Source of the DNA: Planctomycetia bacterium
Lineage (GTDB): Bacteria > Planctomycetota > MHYJ01 > WSZJ01
DNA length: 34,510 bases
Assembly (NCBI GenBank): GCA_020849035.1
Contig: JADLHC010000087.1
Coordinates: 1 to 34,510, forward strand
Direction of reading: 5' to 3'
Shown here one piece after another: positions 8,320 to 17,524 of the stretch (within the stretch, counting starts at the first letter, position 1; each line of letters opens with the position of its first letter). The notes beneath the pieces are model-generated. The model had not been told where the DNA came from. It saw only the letters and a list, made by a program, of their open reading frames with translations, and made no database searches. The translations under genes were made by a program, and so were the position numbers.

Positions 8320-9342
8320 ATGTCCGAAGCCGCCAAGCCCGACTCCCGCCGTGCCGCCCTCCAGGCCGCGATTTCCCAGATCGAGAAGCAGTTCGGCCGC
8401 GGGTCCATCATGCGGCTGGGCGCTGAGCCGAAGGCGGTGGTCAACGGGATCTCGACGGGCTCGCTCACGCTGGACCTGGCGCTCGGCGGCGGCGGCATCC
8501 CGAGGGCCCGCGTCAGCGAGATCTTCGGGCCGGAAGCCAGCGGCAAGACGACCGTCTGCCTGCACCTCGCGGCGAACGCCCAGAAGTCCGGCGGCACCGT
8601 CGCCTTCATCGACGCCGAGCACGCGCTCGACCCCGTCTACGCGAAGAGGCTCGGGGTAAACCTCGAGTCGCTCCTCCTGTCGCAGCCCGACAACGGCGAG
8701 CAGGCTCTCGAGATCGCCGACCTCCTCGTGCGCTCGAACAGCGTGGACCTGATCCTGATCGACTCCGTCGCGGCCCTCGCGCCGCGCGTCGAGCTCGAGG
8801 GCGAGATGGGCGACCAGCACGTCGGCCTCCAGGCGCGCCTCATGAGCCAGGCCCTCCGCAAGCTCACCGGCTCCCTCGGCAAGTCCCAGACCGCCGTCGT
8901 CTTCACCAACCAGGTCCGCGAGAAGATCGGCGTCATGTACGGCAATCCCGAGACCACCCCCGGCGGCCGCGCCCTCAAGTTCTACGCCTCCGTCCGCATC
9001 GAGACGCGCCGCGTCACCGCCATCAAGGAAGGCGAGAACACCATCGGCCACCGCGCCAAGGCCACCATCGTCAAGAACAAGCTCGCCCCGCCGTTCCGCA
9101 AGGCCGAGTTCGACATCATCTACGGCCGCGGCATCTCCCGCGAAGCGGACGTCCTCGACCTCGGCGAACAGCACAAGGTCCTCACCAGAAGCGGCACCTG
9201 GTTCAACTTCGGCGAGACCAGGCTCGGGCAGGGAAGGGACAAGGCGCGTGAGTTCCTCGAGCAGAACCCGGACGTCCTGAAGCAGGTGGAGGACGCCATC
9301 CGCAAGGCCTCCGTCGCCCCGCCGCCGCCCGCGGCGAAATAA
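8320..9342 (+). CDS. recA: Recombinase RecA
   Basis: This 340-residue protein is the ATP-dependent strand-exchange protein of homologous recombination and the co-protease that triggers LexA self-cleavage. It is full length. The N-terminal helix '[18 protein letters not shown]' is followed by Walker A 'GPEASGKTT' (about residue 70; most RecA have GPESSGKT), Walker B '[10 protein letters not shown]', loop L1 '[22 protein letters not shown]', loop L2 '[20 protein letters not shown]' and the C-terminal 'LRGxGxNFG'-like part '[21 protein letters not shown]'. '[14 protein letters not shown]' differs from the usual 'VPKAEIEGEMGDSH'. The tail ends in a Pro/Ala stretch instead of an acidic tail, which in E. 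coli tempers activity. No intein. Confidence 0.97.
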   Translation: MSEAAKPDSRRAALQAAISQIEKQFGRGSIMRLGAEPKAVVNGISTGSLTLDLALGGGGIPRARVSEIFGPEASGKTTVCLHLAANAQKSGGTVAFIDAEHALDPVYAKRLGVNLESLLLSQPDNGEQALEIADLLVRSNSVDLILIDSVAALAPRVELEGEMGDQHVGLQARLMSQALRKLTGSLGKSQTAVVFTNQVREKIGVMYGNPETTPGGRALKFYASVRIETRRVTAIKEGENTIGHRAKATIVKNKLAPPFRKAEFDIIYGRGISREADVLDLGEQHKVLTRSGTWFNFGETRLGQGRDKAREFLEQNPDVLKQVEDAIRKASVAPPPPAAK

Positions 9343-9343
9343 G

Positions 9344-9393
9344 CCGCGGCCTCCCGAAATTCCGAACCGCATCCCGCCGCGGTTGTTATTCTT
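9344..9393 (+). terminator. Possible intrinsic terminator after recA
   Basis: CCGCGGC (9344-9350) pairs with GCCGCGG (9376-9382) and is followed by the T-rich run TTGTTATTCTTTT. The loop is long (25 bases), so this is only a weak candidate. TATTCT at 9387-9392 could instead be the -10 box of alaS, but no matching -35 is seen. Confidence 0.3.
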
Positions 9394-9444
9394 TTCGCCC
9401 CGTTGCCCGGCCATTTCCCCGAAAACCCACACCGGACCGCACCC

Positions 9445-12078
9445 ATGAAGGCCTCCGAAATCCGCGCGCGCTACCTGAAGTTTTTCGAGAAGAAGGGCCA
9501 CACGATCGAGAAGTCCGACTCGCTCGTGCCGGAGAACGACCCGACCGTGCTGTTCACGGGCGCGGGGATGAACCAGTTCAAGGACATGTTCCTGGGCAAG
9601 GGGAACAAGCCGTACCGGCGGGCGACGACGTCGCAGAAGTGCCTGCGGACGGGGGACCTGGACAACGTGGGGAAGACGCCGAGCCACCACACGTTCTTCG
9701 AGATGCTGGGGAACTTCTCGTTCGGGGACTATTTCAAGGCGGAGGCGATCCCCTGGGCGTGGGAGTTCTGCACGAGGGAGCTGGCGATCGACCCGGCGCG
9801 GCTCACGGTGACGGTGTACGAGGACGACCAGGAGGCGTACGACATCTGGGCGAAGATCATCCCGAAGGAGAAGCTCTTCCGCGGCGACGCGAAGGACAAT
9901 TTCTGGCCCGCGAACGCGCCGAAGGACGGCCCGAACGGGCCGTGCGGGCCGTGCAGCGAGATCTACTTCGACCGCGGCGCGAAGTACGGGTGCTCGACGA
10001 CGGACTGCGGCCCGCTGTGTCCGAAGTGCAAGCGGCACATCGAAATCTGGAACCTGGTGTTCACGCAGTTCGACCGGCAGGACGGCGGAGTGCTCGCGCC
10101 GCTGAAAAATAAAAACATCGATACCGGCATGGGTCTGGAGCGCACCGTCGCGACCCTGCAGGGCGTCCCGACGAACTTCGACACCGACCTCTTCGCGCCC
10201 ATCATCCGGCGCATCGAGGACATCACAGGCAAGCAGTACCTCCAGGAGGGTCCCGACACCCCGCGCTTCCGCCGCATCGCAGACCACGCGCGGGCGATGA
10301 CGTTCGTGATCGGGGACGGGGTGACGCCGGGGAACGAGGGGCGGGAGTACGTGCTGCGGCGGATCATCCGGCGCGCGGCGGACGACGGGAAGCGGCTGGG
10401 GATGCGGGACGCGTGGCTCTACCGGCTGGTGCCGGCGGTGGGCGAGGCGATGGGGGACCAGTATCCCGAGATCGTGGAGCGGCGGGAGAACATCGCGCGG
10501 ATCGTGAAGGCGGAGGAGGAGCAGTACGCGGCGACGCTCGAGGCGGCGCAGGGGATCATCGAGCGCGAGGTGACGCGGCTGAAGGGCGCGAAGGGGCGGA
10601 CGTTCTCGGGGGACGTGGCGTTCGACCTGCACCAGACGCATGGGTTGCCGATCGACCAGCTCACGGAAATCCTGAAGGAGCGCGAGATCGCGACCGACCG
10701 CAAGCGGTACGACGAGTTGATGGAGGATCACCGGAAGAAGAGCGCGGCGCAGGCGGCGGGAGACGTGTTCTCGCTGGGGCCGCTGGGGAAGATCAAGCCG
10801 ACCGTCGCGACGACGAAGTTCTGCGGTTACGACGCGATGCAGGGGACCGCGACCGTGAAGGCGATCATCGTCGGCAACGACGTCGTGGACGGCGCGGGGG
10901 CGGAGACCGCGGTCCGGGTTGTTCTCGACCAGACCCCGTTCTACGCGGAGAGCGGCGGGCAGGTCGGCGACGCCGGCGTCCTGCGCGGGGACGGCGTCGA
11001 GGTCAGGATCGAGGAGACGAAGAAGACCGAGGGGTACTGGCTGCACGGCGGGAAGGTGGTCCGGGGCACGCTGCGCCCGGGGCTCAAGGTCGAGGCCCAG
11101 GTGGACGTGGACCGCCGCTGGGCGATCATGCGCAACCACACGGGGACGCACATCCTCCACAACGCGCTGCGCACCGTGCTCGGAAAGCACGTCGAGCAGG
11201 CGGGCTCGCTCGTCGCGCCCGACCGTCTCCGCTTCGACTTCAGCCACTTCCAGGCGCTGACGCGCGACGAGGTCCGCCGGATCGAGACGTATGTGAACGA
11301 GCGGATCATGGAGAACGCGCCGGTGACGTGGCGCGAGATGCCGATGTCCGAGGCGAAGAACCTGGGCGCGCTGATGTTCTTCCAGGACAAGTACGGCGAC
11401 GTCGTGCGCCTTGTGTCGGTCGGGGACTGGTCGCGCGAGCTGTGCGGCGGGACCCACGTCCCCTCGGCCGGGACGATCGGCTACTTCCACGTCGTCAGCG
11501 AGGGCTCCGTCGCGGGCGGCACGCGCCGCATCGAGGCGGTGACCGGCGCGGGCGCGGTGGCGCAGGCGCTGCAGTCCGAGGACCGGGTCGCAGCGGCGGC
11601 GACCCTGCTCAACACGCCCCCGGCGAAACTCGCCGACCGCATCCAGGAGCTCCTCGACGAGGTCCATGCGCTGAGGCGCGAGCACGAAAAGGCGCGCCGG
11701 GCCGCGGCGGCGGACGAGGCGGGAGGCCTCTCCGCGAAGGCGTTCCAGGCGGGACCGGAGAAGGCGGTCGTCGAACTCCTCAAGGACAAGTCCGCGGACG
11801 ACCTTCGCTCCATGATCGACAGGCTCGTCAAGGAGCAGAAGATCGCGGTCGCGGCGCTGGGAAGCGTCTTCGAGGAGAAGCCCGTGCTCGTGGTCGGCGT
11901 CCGGCAGGACCTGACGGCGAAGCTCGACGCGGGCGCGATCGCGAAGGAAGCGGGCAAGGCGATGGGCGCGGGCGGCGGCGGCAAGAGGGACCTCGCGCAG
12001 TGCGGCGGAAAGGACGCGTCCAGGGTCCCCGCAGGCCTTGACGCGGCGCGCGCGGCGATCGCCCGGCTTCTCGGGTAG
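9445..12078 (+). CDS. alaS: Alanyl-tRNA synthetase
   Basis: This 877-residue class II synthetase charges tRNA-Ala and edits misactivated Ser or Gly. The aminoacylation domain starts 'MKASEIRARYLKFFEKKGH', with 'MNQFKDMFLG', 'TSQKCLRTGDLDNVG' and 'THHTFFEMLGNFSFGDYFK'-like class II motif sequence ('PSHHTFFEMLGNFSFGDYFK'). The editing domain carries the zinc ligands in 'HTGTHILHNALR' (about 565) and 'CGGTHV' (about 666). A coiled region leads to a C-terminal DHHA1 domain with 'GGGGKRDLAQCGGKD'. A four-cysteine segment 'CSTTDCGPLCPKCKRH' sits just before 'IEIWNLVFTQF', where E. coli AlaRS lacks cysteines. The ATG at 9445 replaces the track start at 9403 because homologues begin at MK/MT-x-xEIR. 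Confidence 0.96.
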   Translation: MKASEIRARYLKFFEKKGHTIEKSDSLVPENDPTVLFTGAGMNQFKDMFLGKGNKPYRRATTSQKCLRTGDLDNVGKTPSHHTFFEMLGNFSFGDYFKAEAIPWAWEFCTRELAIDPARLTVTVYEDDQEAYDIWAKIIPKEKLFRGDAKDNFWPANAPKDGPNGPCGPCSEIYFDRGAKYGCSTTDCGPLCPKCKRHIEIWNLVFTQFDRQDGGVLAPLKNKNIDTGMGLERTVATLQGVPTNFDTDLFAPIIRRIEDITGKQYLQEGPDTPRFRRIADHARAMTFVIGDGVTPGNEGREYVLRRIIRRAADDGKRLGMRDAWLYRLVPAVGEAMGDQYPEIVERRENIARIVKAEEEQYAATLEAAQGIIEREVTRLKGAKGRTFSGDVAFDLHQTHGLPIDQLTEILKEREIATDRKRYDELMEDHRKKSAAQAAGDVFSLGPLGKIKPTVATTKFCGYDAMQGTATVKAIIVGNDVVDGAGAETAVRVVLDQTPFYAESGGQVGDAGVLRGDGVEVRIEETKKTEGYWLHGGKVVRGTLRPGLKVEAQVDVDRRWAIMRNHTGTHILHNALRTVLGKHVEQAGSLVAPDRLRFDFSHFQALTRDEVRRIETYVNERIMENAPVTWREMPMSEAKNLGALMFFQDKYGDVVRLVSVGDWSRELCGGTHVPSAGTIGYFHVVSEGSVAGGTRRIEAVTGAGAVAQALQSEDRVAAAATLLNTPPAKLADRIQELLDEVHALRREHEKARRAAAADEAGGLSAKAFQAGPEKAVVELLKDKSADDLRSMIDRLVKEQKIAVAALGSVFEEKPVLVVGVRQDLTAKLDAGAIAKEAGKAMGAGGGGKRDLAQCGGKDASRVPAGLDAARAAIARLLG

Positions 12079-12146
12079 TTCCCGGATTGGAGGTGGACGT
12101 CGAATCCCGCGCGGATATCATGGCCGCGCCGGGGCACCCGGCTCCA

Positions 12147-15100
12147 ATGATCCGCGCCACCCTGGACACTTTCGACGCCCTCTTCCTCAGTTTTGGGCAG
12201 CGTCTCGGCCACTTCTCCTCCCGGGACATGGGGGACGCCGCCGCCGCCGCATCGCGGCTCGAGCGCTCGGGCCACCCGGTCCCGATCGAGACGCTGGTCA
12301 CCTCGCTGGGGATGGCGGACGAGCCCGCGTGCGAGGGAATCCTGGCCGCGATCCGGGAGTCGGAGTTCCGGTGCACGTCGTGCGGGACGGGGCTGCGCGG
12401 GGCCGATCTCGAGAGTGCGCGCACCGTGACCTGCCCGCGGTGCGGCGAGGCGGGCGTCGACCGGGTCACCCGCGGCACGTCGCGCGCGCCTTCCGTCCGT
12501 GTGCCGGCGCGACCGGCCGCCCGCGCCGCCCCCGGCGGCCAGTCCCCGGCGTCCGTCACCGGGACGGCGCTCACCGAGCTCCGCAGCATCGACGTGCCCG
12601 TCGAGCACGAGCCGCGCCCGGATCGCGCCGACCCGCTCCTCGGGAAACTCTTCGGACGCTACCGCATCAAGGGACTCCTCGGCATCGGCGGGTGGGGGAA
12701 CGTCTACCTCGCGGAGTCCGAGGGGCGCGAGTTTGCAGTGAAAGTCCTGCGCGCCGAGCTCGCGGGCTCCGCCGATCACCTCGACCGCTTCATGACCGAG
12801 GCCCAGATCACCGCCACCCTCGATCATGCCGTCATCCGCCGCACGCTCGACATCGGGAAACACCACGGATTCCACTACATGGCGATGGAGTACGTGGATG
12901 GGGCCAGCGTGCACGCGCTCGTCGCGCGCAACGGCCCGCTCCCCGTGGCGCTGGCGGCCAAGATCGCCGTCCGCGTCGCCGAGGCCCTCCGTTTCGCCTC
13001 GCGCCGCGGAATCGTGCACAGGGACATCAAGCCCCGCAACGTCCTCGTCTCGCGGGCGGGGGAGGTCAAGCTCACGGACTTCGGGCTCGCCAAGATGCTC
13101 CTCGACGGCTCGAGCATGACAGGAACCGGCGCCGTGCTCGGCACGCCGGAGTACATGAGCCCCGAACAGTTCGACGGCGCGCGAGCCGACAAGCGCTCCG
13201 ATATCTACTCCCTCGGCTGCACTCTCTTCTTCATGCTCACCGGCCACCCGCCTTTCGAGGGCACGGACTTCGCCTCCCTCATGCGCCGCCACAAGCAGGG
13301 ACAGCCCCCCTCGCCCCTCCGCTTTAACCCCGATGTCCCCGCCCACGTCTGCTCGGCCCTCTCGCGGATGCTCGAAAAGGCGCCCACGCGGCGCTTCCAG
13401 GACTACGACGAACTGCTGGAGGCGCTCTCGGCGCCGGGGGAGGCGGGGGAGCGGCACGAAGGGGCGGAGGCGCACGGACTGGAAGAGGCGTGGATGGACG
13501 AGGAGAGGGTGAAGCGCGGGGCGGAGGTGCAGGCGATGTACACGGCGGAGGGGATGCCGGCGCCGCCGCGGTACCACGTGCTTCGGGGGCTGGGCTACGG
13601 GGCGGGCGTGGCGGCGGGGCCGGACGATGGGTTCTTCGCGCATCCGGTGCTGCTGCGCTGCGACGGCTGCGGGCGGTCCTTCCGGTTCAAGGCGCCGCTG
13701 GCCGGGGAACTGGCGTGTCCGAAGTGCCGCGCGGTCGCGATGAGCCATGCCGCGTTCGCGATCGACCGGCAGGCGTGTTTCCTGTACCTGCGGATCGGGG
13801 ACCAGGGAGCCGGGATACCGAACGCGCAGGACGACCTCGTGCGCGTGGCCGGCATGGCGAGCCAGTCGGGCACGAACAACGTGGTGCTCGACTTCTCGGC
13901 CTGCTCGACGTTCCCGAGCGAAGTCATCGGGCCGCTCTTGCGGCTCAAGGAGATCCTCACCGCCGACCGCGTCGCCCCGGCGCTGCTGGTGTCGACGAAG
14001 GGGATGAAGGCTCTCAAGTCGCGGGGGATGCAGGAGTTCTTCCTGTGCTTCTCTTCCGAGCAGGAGGTGGAGGAGCACGTGGCGGCGGCGCGGCTGTGCC
14101 CGCACGTCCGCTATTTCCTCTGCGCCGTCCGCGGCCAGCTCACGGTGGGCGAGGAGGAGATCCAGGAAAACCTCGCGTCCAGCGCCCGCCCCTGCGTGGA
14201 CCGGGCCGCGTTTGAGGAGGCCTATCCGCTCCTGCGCGAGGCGCTTCGCCGCTCCGACGCCCGGGCCGCCCGCGCCGCCTGCGCGGCGCTGGGGCGGCGG
14301 CTCGGGAAGGAGCCGTGCCTGCAGGCGGCGGCGAAACGGATCAGGGACATGGCGGAGGACGCGATCCGGCTGTCGCTGGAGAATTCGGCGCGGTCGCACC
14401 TGGCGCGGGGGCGGGTGGACCGGGCGAGGGTGGCTGCGAAGGAATGCCTCGCGGCGTTCCCCGATTCGCCGGCGGCGGCGGAGGTGCTGGCGCAGATCGC
14501 GATGACCGAGGGGCGCCCGTCCGAGGCGGCGGGGCATTTCGAGGCCGCGGCTCGCGGGGCCGCCTCGACGGCGGAGTACCGGCTCAGCGAGGCGGCCGCC
14601 CTCCAGCGCGCCGGGGACAGCGCGGGCGCACTCAAGTGCCTCGACGCCGTGCTCGCGGAGGACCCGGGGCATTTCCGCGCGGCGCACTTCAAGGGAACGA
14701 TCCATTTCGCGCGCGGCGAGTACGAGCAGGCCGGGGAGTCGTTCGACCGGGCGCTCGAGATCCAGCCTGAGATCGCCGACGTGCTGCTCTGGCGAGGGCG
14801 GGTGAATCACCGTCTCAACCGGCTCAACGAGAGCCTCCGCGACTTCGTCAAGGCGAACCGGATCGAGCCTCGCCGCCCAAGGACGCTCGCCAACTGCGGC
14901 GCCATCTGCGGCCGCCTCGGGAGGCACCGGGAGGCGATCGCGTTCCTGCAGAGCGCCATCAGGCTGAACCCGTCGCTGGCGGGACCCCGGTACAACCTCG
15001 CCTGCTCGCTCGCGGCCACCGGCGACACCGCCGGCGCGCTCAGGACGCTTCGGGAAGCCGTCGCCGCCGGCTGGCGAAACCGCGATCTCGCCCTGCGCGA

Positions 15101-15200
15101 CCCGCTTCTCCAGCAGCTCCGCGACGACCCGGAGCTCGGCCCGCAGTTCCAGTCCGCCATGGCCGACATGCCCGGGCAGGGCGAGACCGAGGAGTACTGA
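12147..15200 (+). CDS. Ser/Thr protein kinase with zinc ribbons, STAS-like segment and TPRs
   Basis: A roughly 1017-residue mosaic. Residues 1-65 are helical ('FDALFLSFGQRLGHFSS'). A first zinc ribbon, 'CTSCG' and 'CPRCG', lies at about 75-98. A complete Hanks-type kinase domain spans about 165-425: glycine loop 'GIGGWGNVYLAE', 'FAVKVL' lysine, 'HRDIKPRN' (about 290), 'DFGLAK' (about 310), 'GTPEYMSPEQ' and 'SDIYSLGCTLF'. All catalytic residues are present, so it should be active. A second zinc ribbon ('CDGCG', 'CPKCR') lies at about 504-527, then about 100 residues resembling an anti-sigma-antagonist STAS fold ('NNVVLDFSACSTFPSEVIGPLL'). TPR units fill about 700-990 ('HFKGTIHFARGEYEQAGESFDRALEIQP'). 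No membrane segment, so cytosolic. The start is uncertain: ATG 12147, ATG 12120 or TTG 12087 are in frame. Targets are unknown. Confidence 0.88.
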   Translation: MIRATLDTFDALFLSFGQRLGHFSSRDMGDAAAAASRLERSGHPVPIETLVTSLGMADEPACEGILAAIRESEFRCTSCGTGLRGADLESARTVTCPRCGEAGVDRVTRGTSRAPSVRVPARPAARAAPGGQSPASVTGTALTELRSIDVPVEHEPRPDRADPLLGKLFGRYRIKGLLGIGGWGNVYLAESEGREFAVKVLRAELAGSADHLDRFMTEAQITATLDHAVIRRTLDIGKHHGFHYMAMEYVDGASVHALVARNGPLPVALAAKIAVRVAEALRFASRRGIVHRDIKPRNVLVSRAGEVKLTDFGLAKMLLDGSSMTGTGAVLGTPEYMSPEQFDGARADKRSDIYSLGCTLFFMLTGHPPFEGTDFASLMRRHKQGQPPSPLRFNPDVPAHVCSALSRMLEKAPTRRFQDYDELLEALSAPGEAGERHEGAEAHGLEEAWMDEERVKRGAEVQAMYTAEGMPAPPRYHVLRGLGYGAGVAAGPDDGFFAHPVLLRCDGCGRSFRFKAPLAGELACPKCRAVAMSHAAFAIDRQACFLYLRIGDQGAGIPNAQDDLVRVAGMASQSGTNNVVLDFSACSTFPSEVIGPLLRLKEILTADRVAPALLVSTKGMKALKSRGMQEFFLCFSSEQEVEEHVAAARLCPHVRYFLCAVRGQLTVGEEEIQENLASSARPCVDRAAFEEAYPLLREALRRSDARAARAACAALGRRLGKEPCLQAAAKRIRDMAEDAIRLSLENSARSHLARGRVDRARVAAKECLAAFPDSPAAAEVLAQIAMTEGRPSEAAGHFEAAARGAASTAEYRLSEAAALQRAGDSAGALKCLDAVLAEDPGHFRAAHFKGTIHFARGEYEQAGESFDRALEIQPEIADVLLWRGRVNHRLNRLNESLRDFVKANRIEPRRPRTLANCGAICGRLGRHREAIAFLQSAIRLNPSLAGPRYNLACSLAATGDTAGALRTLREAVAAGWRNRDLALRDPLLQQLRDDPELGPQFQSAMADMPGQGETEEY

Positions 15201-15256
15201 CGCGGCGCGCCGGAGCGCGCGCGGCGGGCCCTGACGCCGTGCGATGCCCCCCAACC

Positions 15257-15286
15257 TTGACACCCCTGCCGCGCCGCCGCTAGACT
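15257..15286 (+). promoter_or_regulatory. Promoter of the rpmF-plsX-fab operon
   Basis: A perfect TTGACA (15257-15262) is followed by an 18-base spacer and TAGACT (15281-15286), about 33 bases before rpmF. The predicted start lies near 15293, leaving a short leader with AGGAG at 15309-15313, five bases before the ATG. This is the best sigma-70-like promoter in the window. Confidence 0.7.
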
Positions 15287-15318
15287 CCGCCCCCTTCGAC
15301 AGTCCCACAGGAGCCGAA

Positions 15319-15498
15319 ATGCCCAATCCAAAAAGGAAATTCTCGCGGTCGCGGACGCGCAAGAAGCGCACGCACGACCGCCACAAGCTGCCCACGCTTC
15401 ACCTGGCCGAATGCCCGCGCTGCCACCAGCACCGGCGCCCGCACCGCGTGTGCGGGAACTGCGGGTATTACGACGGCGAACCCGTGATCAAGCTCTAG
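15319..15498 (+). CDS. rpmF: 50S ribosomal protein L32
   Basis: This 59-residue basic protein of the large ribosomal subunit starts 'MPNPKRKFSRSRTRKKRTHDRHKL' and carries a zinc-binding pair, 'CPRCHQ' and 'CGNCGYY', as in zinc-containing (C+) L32. The start at 15319 is set by the AGGAG five bases upstream and by the invariant MPxPKR opening; the track start at 15244 lies upstream of the promoter. It is the first gene of the operon, four bases before plsX, the classical rpmF-plsX linkage that ties ribosome and lipid synthesis. Confidence 0.95.
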   Translation: MPNPKRKFSRSRTRKKRTHDRHKLPTLHLAECPRCHQHRRPHRVCGNCGYYDGEPVIKL

Positions 15499-15502
15499 GG
15501 CC

Positions 15503-16474
15503 ATGAAGCTCGCCCTGGACGCGATGGGGGGCGACCACGCACCGGCGGAGGTGGTGCGCGGGGGGATCGAATACGCCCGGACGGCTCCGGAGGACGTCGT
15601 GCTCATGGTCGGCATCCCGGAGAAGGTGCAGCCGCTGCTCGCGGGCGCGCCGCCGAACGTGAAGCTGATCCCGTGCACGCAGGTGATCGAGATGGGGGAG
15701 CATCCTGCGAAGGCGCTGAAGGAGAAGCGCGACAGCTCGATCGCCCTGTGCGTGGGGATGTGCGTGAAGGGGATGGCGGACGCGTTCATCGGCGCGGGCA
15801 ACACGGGCGCGTGCGTCGGCGGCAGCCTTTTCCTGATGGGCCACCTTCCCGGCGTGCTGAAGGCCGGGATTGCGACTCCGCTGCCGATGAGGGGCGGCGA
15901 GTGCACGGTGATCGACGCGGGGGCGAACATCGTCCCGAAGCCGCAGCACCTTCTGCAGTACGCGCTGATGGGTGCGATCTACGCGAAGGTTCGCGGGATT
16001 GCCGAGCCGAGGGTCGGGATCCTGAACATCGGCGAGGAGGACGACAAGGGGACGGAGCTGGTGCAGCAGGCGCGGGACCTGATCCGGAAGACGGACCTGA
16101 AGTACGTCGGGTTCGTGGAGCCGACGGCGATCGCCGAGGGCGCCGCGGACGTGGTGGTGGCGGACGGGTTCGCCGGGAACATCCTGCTGAAGGCGTTCGA
16201 GGGGATGGGCGAGCTGCTCCTGCAGCATTTCGAGAAGAGCGGCGTGGGCGGGGACGCGTTCGCGGCCGCGATGAAGGAAGGGCGTCGGATCGGCGACTTC
16301 GCCTCGTACGGGGGCGCGCCGCTGCTGGGGACGAAGGGCGTGACGATGATCGCGCACGGGCGGTCGAACGCGACCGCGATCGCCAACGCGCTGCGGCGCG
16401 GGTCGGCGTGCGCGCGCGAGAAGATCGTCGAGAAGATCGCCGCCGAAATCCAGAAGTACCCGATGAGCGCCTAG
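15503..16474 (+). CDS. plsX: Phosphate acyltransferase PlsX
   Basis: This 323-residue peripheral membrane enzyme converts acyl-ACP and phosphate to acyl-phosphate, the acyl donor for PlsY in phosphatidic acid synthesis. The opening 'MKLALDAMGGDHAPAEVV' is diagnostic. Further family motifs are 'GAGNTGACVGGSLF', 'NIGEEDDKGTELVQQA', 'FVEPTAIAEGAADVVVADGFAGNILLK' and 'YGGAPLLGTKGVTMIAHGRSN'. Length is normal. It sits four bases after rpmF and three bases before fabH, clearly in one operon. The usual acyl-phosphate partner gene plsY is not in the window. Confidence 0.95.
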   Translation: MKLALDAMGGDHAPAEVVRGGIEYARTAPEDVVLMVGIPEKVQPLLAGAPPNVKLIPCTQVIEMGEHPAKALKEKRDSSIALCVGMCVKGMADAFIGAGNTGACVGGSLFLMGHLPGVLKAGIATPLPMRGGECTVIDAGANIVPKPQHLLQYALMGAIYAKVRGIAEPRVGILNIGEEDDKGTELVQQARDLIRKTDLKYVGFVEPTAIAEGAADVVVADGFAGNILLKAFEGMGELLLQHFEKSGVGGDAFAAAMKEGRRIGDFASYGGAPLLGTKGVTMIAHGRSNATAIANALRRGSACAREKIVEKIAAEIQKYPMSA

Positions 16475-16477
16475 ACC

Positions 16478-17467
16478 ATGACCCAGCTCCTCAAGGTCGG
16501 CATCGCCGGAACCGGCTCCTACGTGCCGGAGAAGGTGATGACGAACAACGACTTCACGAAGTACGTCGATACCTCCGACGAGTGGATCCGGGAGCGCACG
16601 GGGATCCGCGAGCGGCGTTTTGCCCCGGAGGGGATGGCCACGTCCCACATGGCGGAGATCGCGGCAAAGAGGGCGATGGAGGCCGCGAACGTGGCCCCCG
16701 AGGACATCGACCTGGTAATCGTGGGGACGGTGACGCCGGACAACGTGTTCCCGACGACGGCGTGCCAGCTGCAGCGCCGGCTCGGCTGCGTCCGCGCGGG
16801 AGCGTTCGACCTCGCGGCGGCGTGCAGCGGGTTCATCTACAGCACCTCGGTCGGATGGAACATGGTCCGCTCCGGCGCCGCGCGAAACGCCCTCGTGATC
16901 GGCGCGGAAAAGCTGTCCAACCTGCTGAACATGAAGGACCGCACGAGCTGCATCCTGTTCGGCGACGGCGCGGGCGCGGCGGTCATCCGGCCGATGGACG
17001 GCCCCTCCGAGATCCTCTTCTCGTCGCTTCACGCGATCGGCGACACGGAGGAGGTCATGATCCTCCCCGCGGGCGGCAGCCGGATGCCCGCGACGAAGGA
17101 CACGGTGGAGAAGGAGCTGCACTACCTGCGCATCAAGGGCCGCGAGGTCTTCAAGTTCGCGGTCAGCAAGATGGTGGAGCAGGTGGAGCTGTGCGCGGAG
17201 AAGTGCGGGGTGCCGGTGTCGAAGATCGCGACGATCATCCCGCACCAGGTGAACCTGCGGATCCTGGAGTACGCGAGCGAGAAGCTGAACGTCCCGATGG
17301 ACCGGATGATGATCAACATCGACAAGTACGGGAACACGAGCGCCGCGAGCGTGCCGATCGCGCTGGACGAGGCGGTGCGGTCGGGGCGTGTGAAGCGCGG
17401 GGACCTGGTGGTGATGGTGGCGTTCGGCGCGGGGCTGACGTGGGGGAGCGTGGCGCTGAGGTACTAG
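16478..17467 (+). CDS. fabH: 3-oxoacyl-ACP synthase III
   Basis: This 329-residue enzyme starts fatty acid synthesis by condensing an acyl-CoA primer with malonyl-ACP. The Cys-His-Asn triad is intact: Cys in 'AACSGFIYS' (about residue 112), His in 'IIPHQVNLRI' (about 255) and Asn in 'KYGNTSAAS' (about 284). The N-terminal 'GTGSYVPEKVMTNNDF' and 'DEWIRERTGIRERR' are typical. Primer choice (acetyl-CoA, propionyl-CoA or branched) cannot be read from sequence, but the nearby propionyl-CoA genes make odd-chain priming worth testing. The ATG follows the plsX stop by three bases. Confidence 0.95.
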   Translation: MTQLLKVGIAGTGSYVPEKVMTNNDFTKYVDTSDEWIRERTGIRERRFAPEGMATSHMAEIAAKRAMEAANVAPEDIDLVIVGTVTPDNVFPTTACQLQRRLGCVRAGAFDLAAACSGFIYSTSVGWNMVRSGAARNALVIGAEKLSNLLNMKDRTSCILFGDGAGAAVIRPMDGPSEILFSSLHAIGDTEEVMILPAGGSRMPATKDTVEKELHYLRIKGREVFKFAVSKMVEQVELCAEKCGVPVSKIATIIPHQVNLRILEYASEKLNVPMDRMMINIDKYGNTSAASVPIALDEAVRSGRVKRGDLVVMVAFGAGLTWGSVALRY

Positions 17468-17470
17468 CAG

Positions 17471-17498
17471 GAGACGGGAGACGGGGGACGGGAGACGG
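17471..17498 (+). repeat. Four 7-bp tandem repeats (GAGACGG) between fabH and fabD
   Basis: The units are GAGACGG, GAGACGG, GGGACGG and GAGACGG, with a further partial GAG. The block starts three bases after the fabH stop and is followed at once by the hairpin at 17506. It does not encode anything in frame with fabD. Such short arrays can slip during replication and so vary between strains. Confidence 0.8.
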
Positions 17499-17505
17499 GA
17501 GTGTC

Positions 17506-17524
17506 CGGCCGCCGACGGCGGCCG
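17506..17524 (+). repeat. Perfect 8-bp hairpin between fabH and fabD
   Basis: CGGCCGCC, loop GAC, GGCGGCCG form a perfect inverted repeat, followed by ATTTCGTTT. The G+C stem with a T-rich tail resembles a weak intrinsic terminator or an RNA processing/attenuation point within the operon. The fabD ribosome-binding site (GGGGAG) lies about 12 bases further on. Confidence 0.6.

Noticed and set aside
17471-17498. Possible CRISPR-like repeats
   Set aside because: The units are 7 bp and directly abut each other with no spacers, and no cas gene is present.
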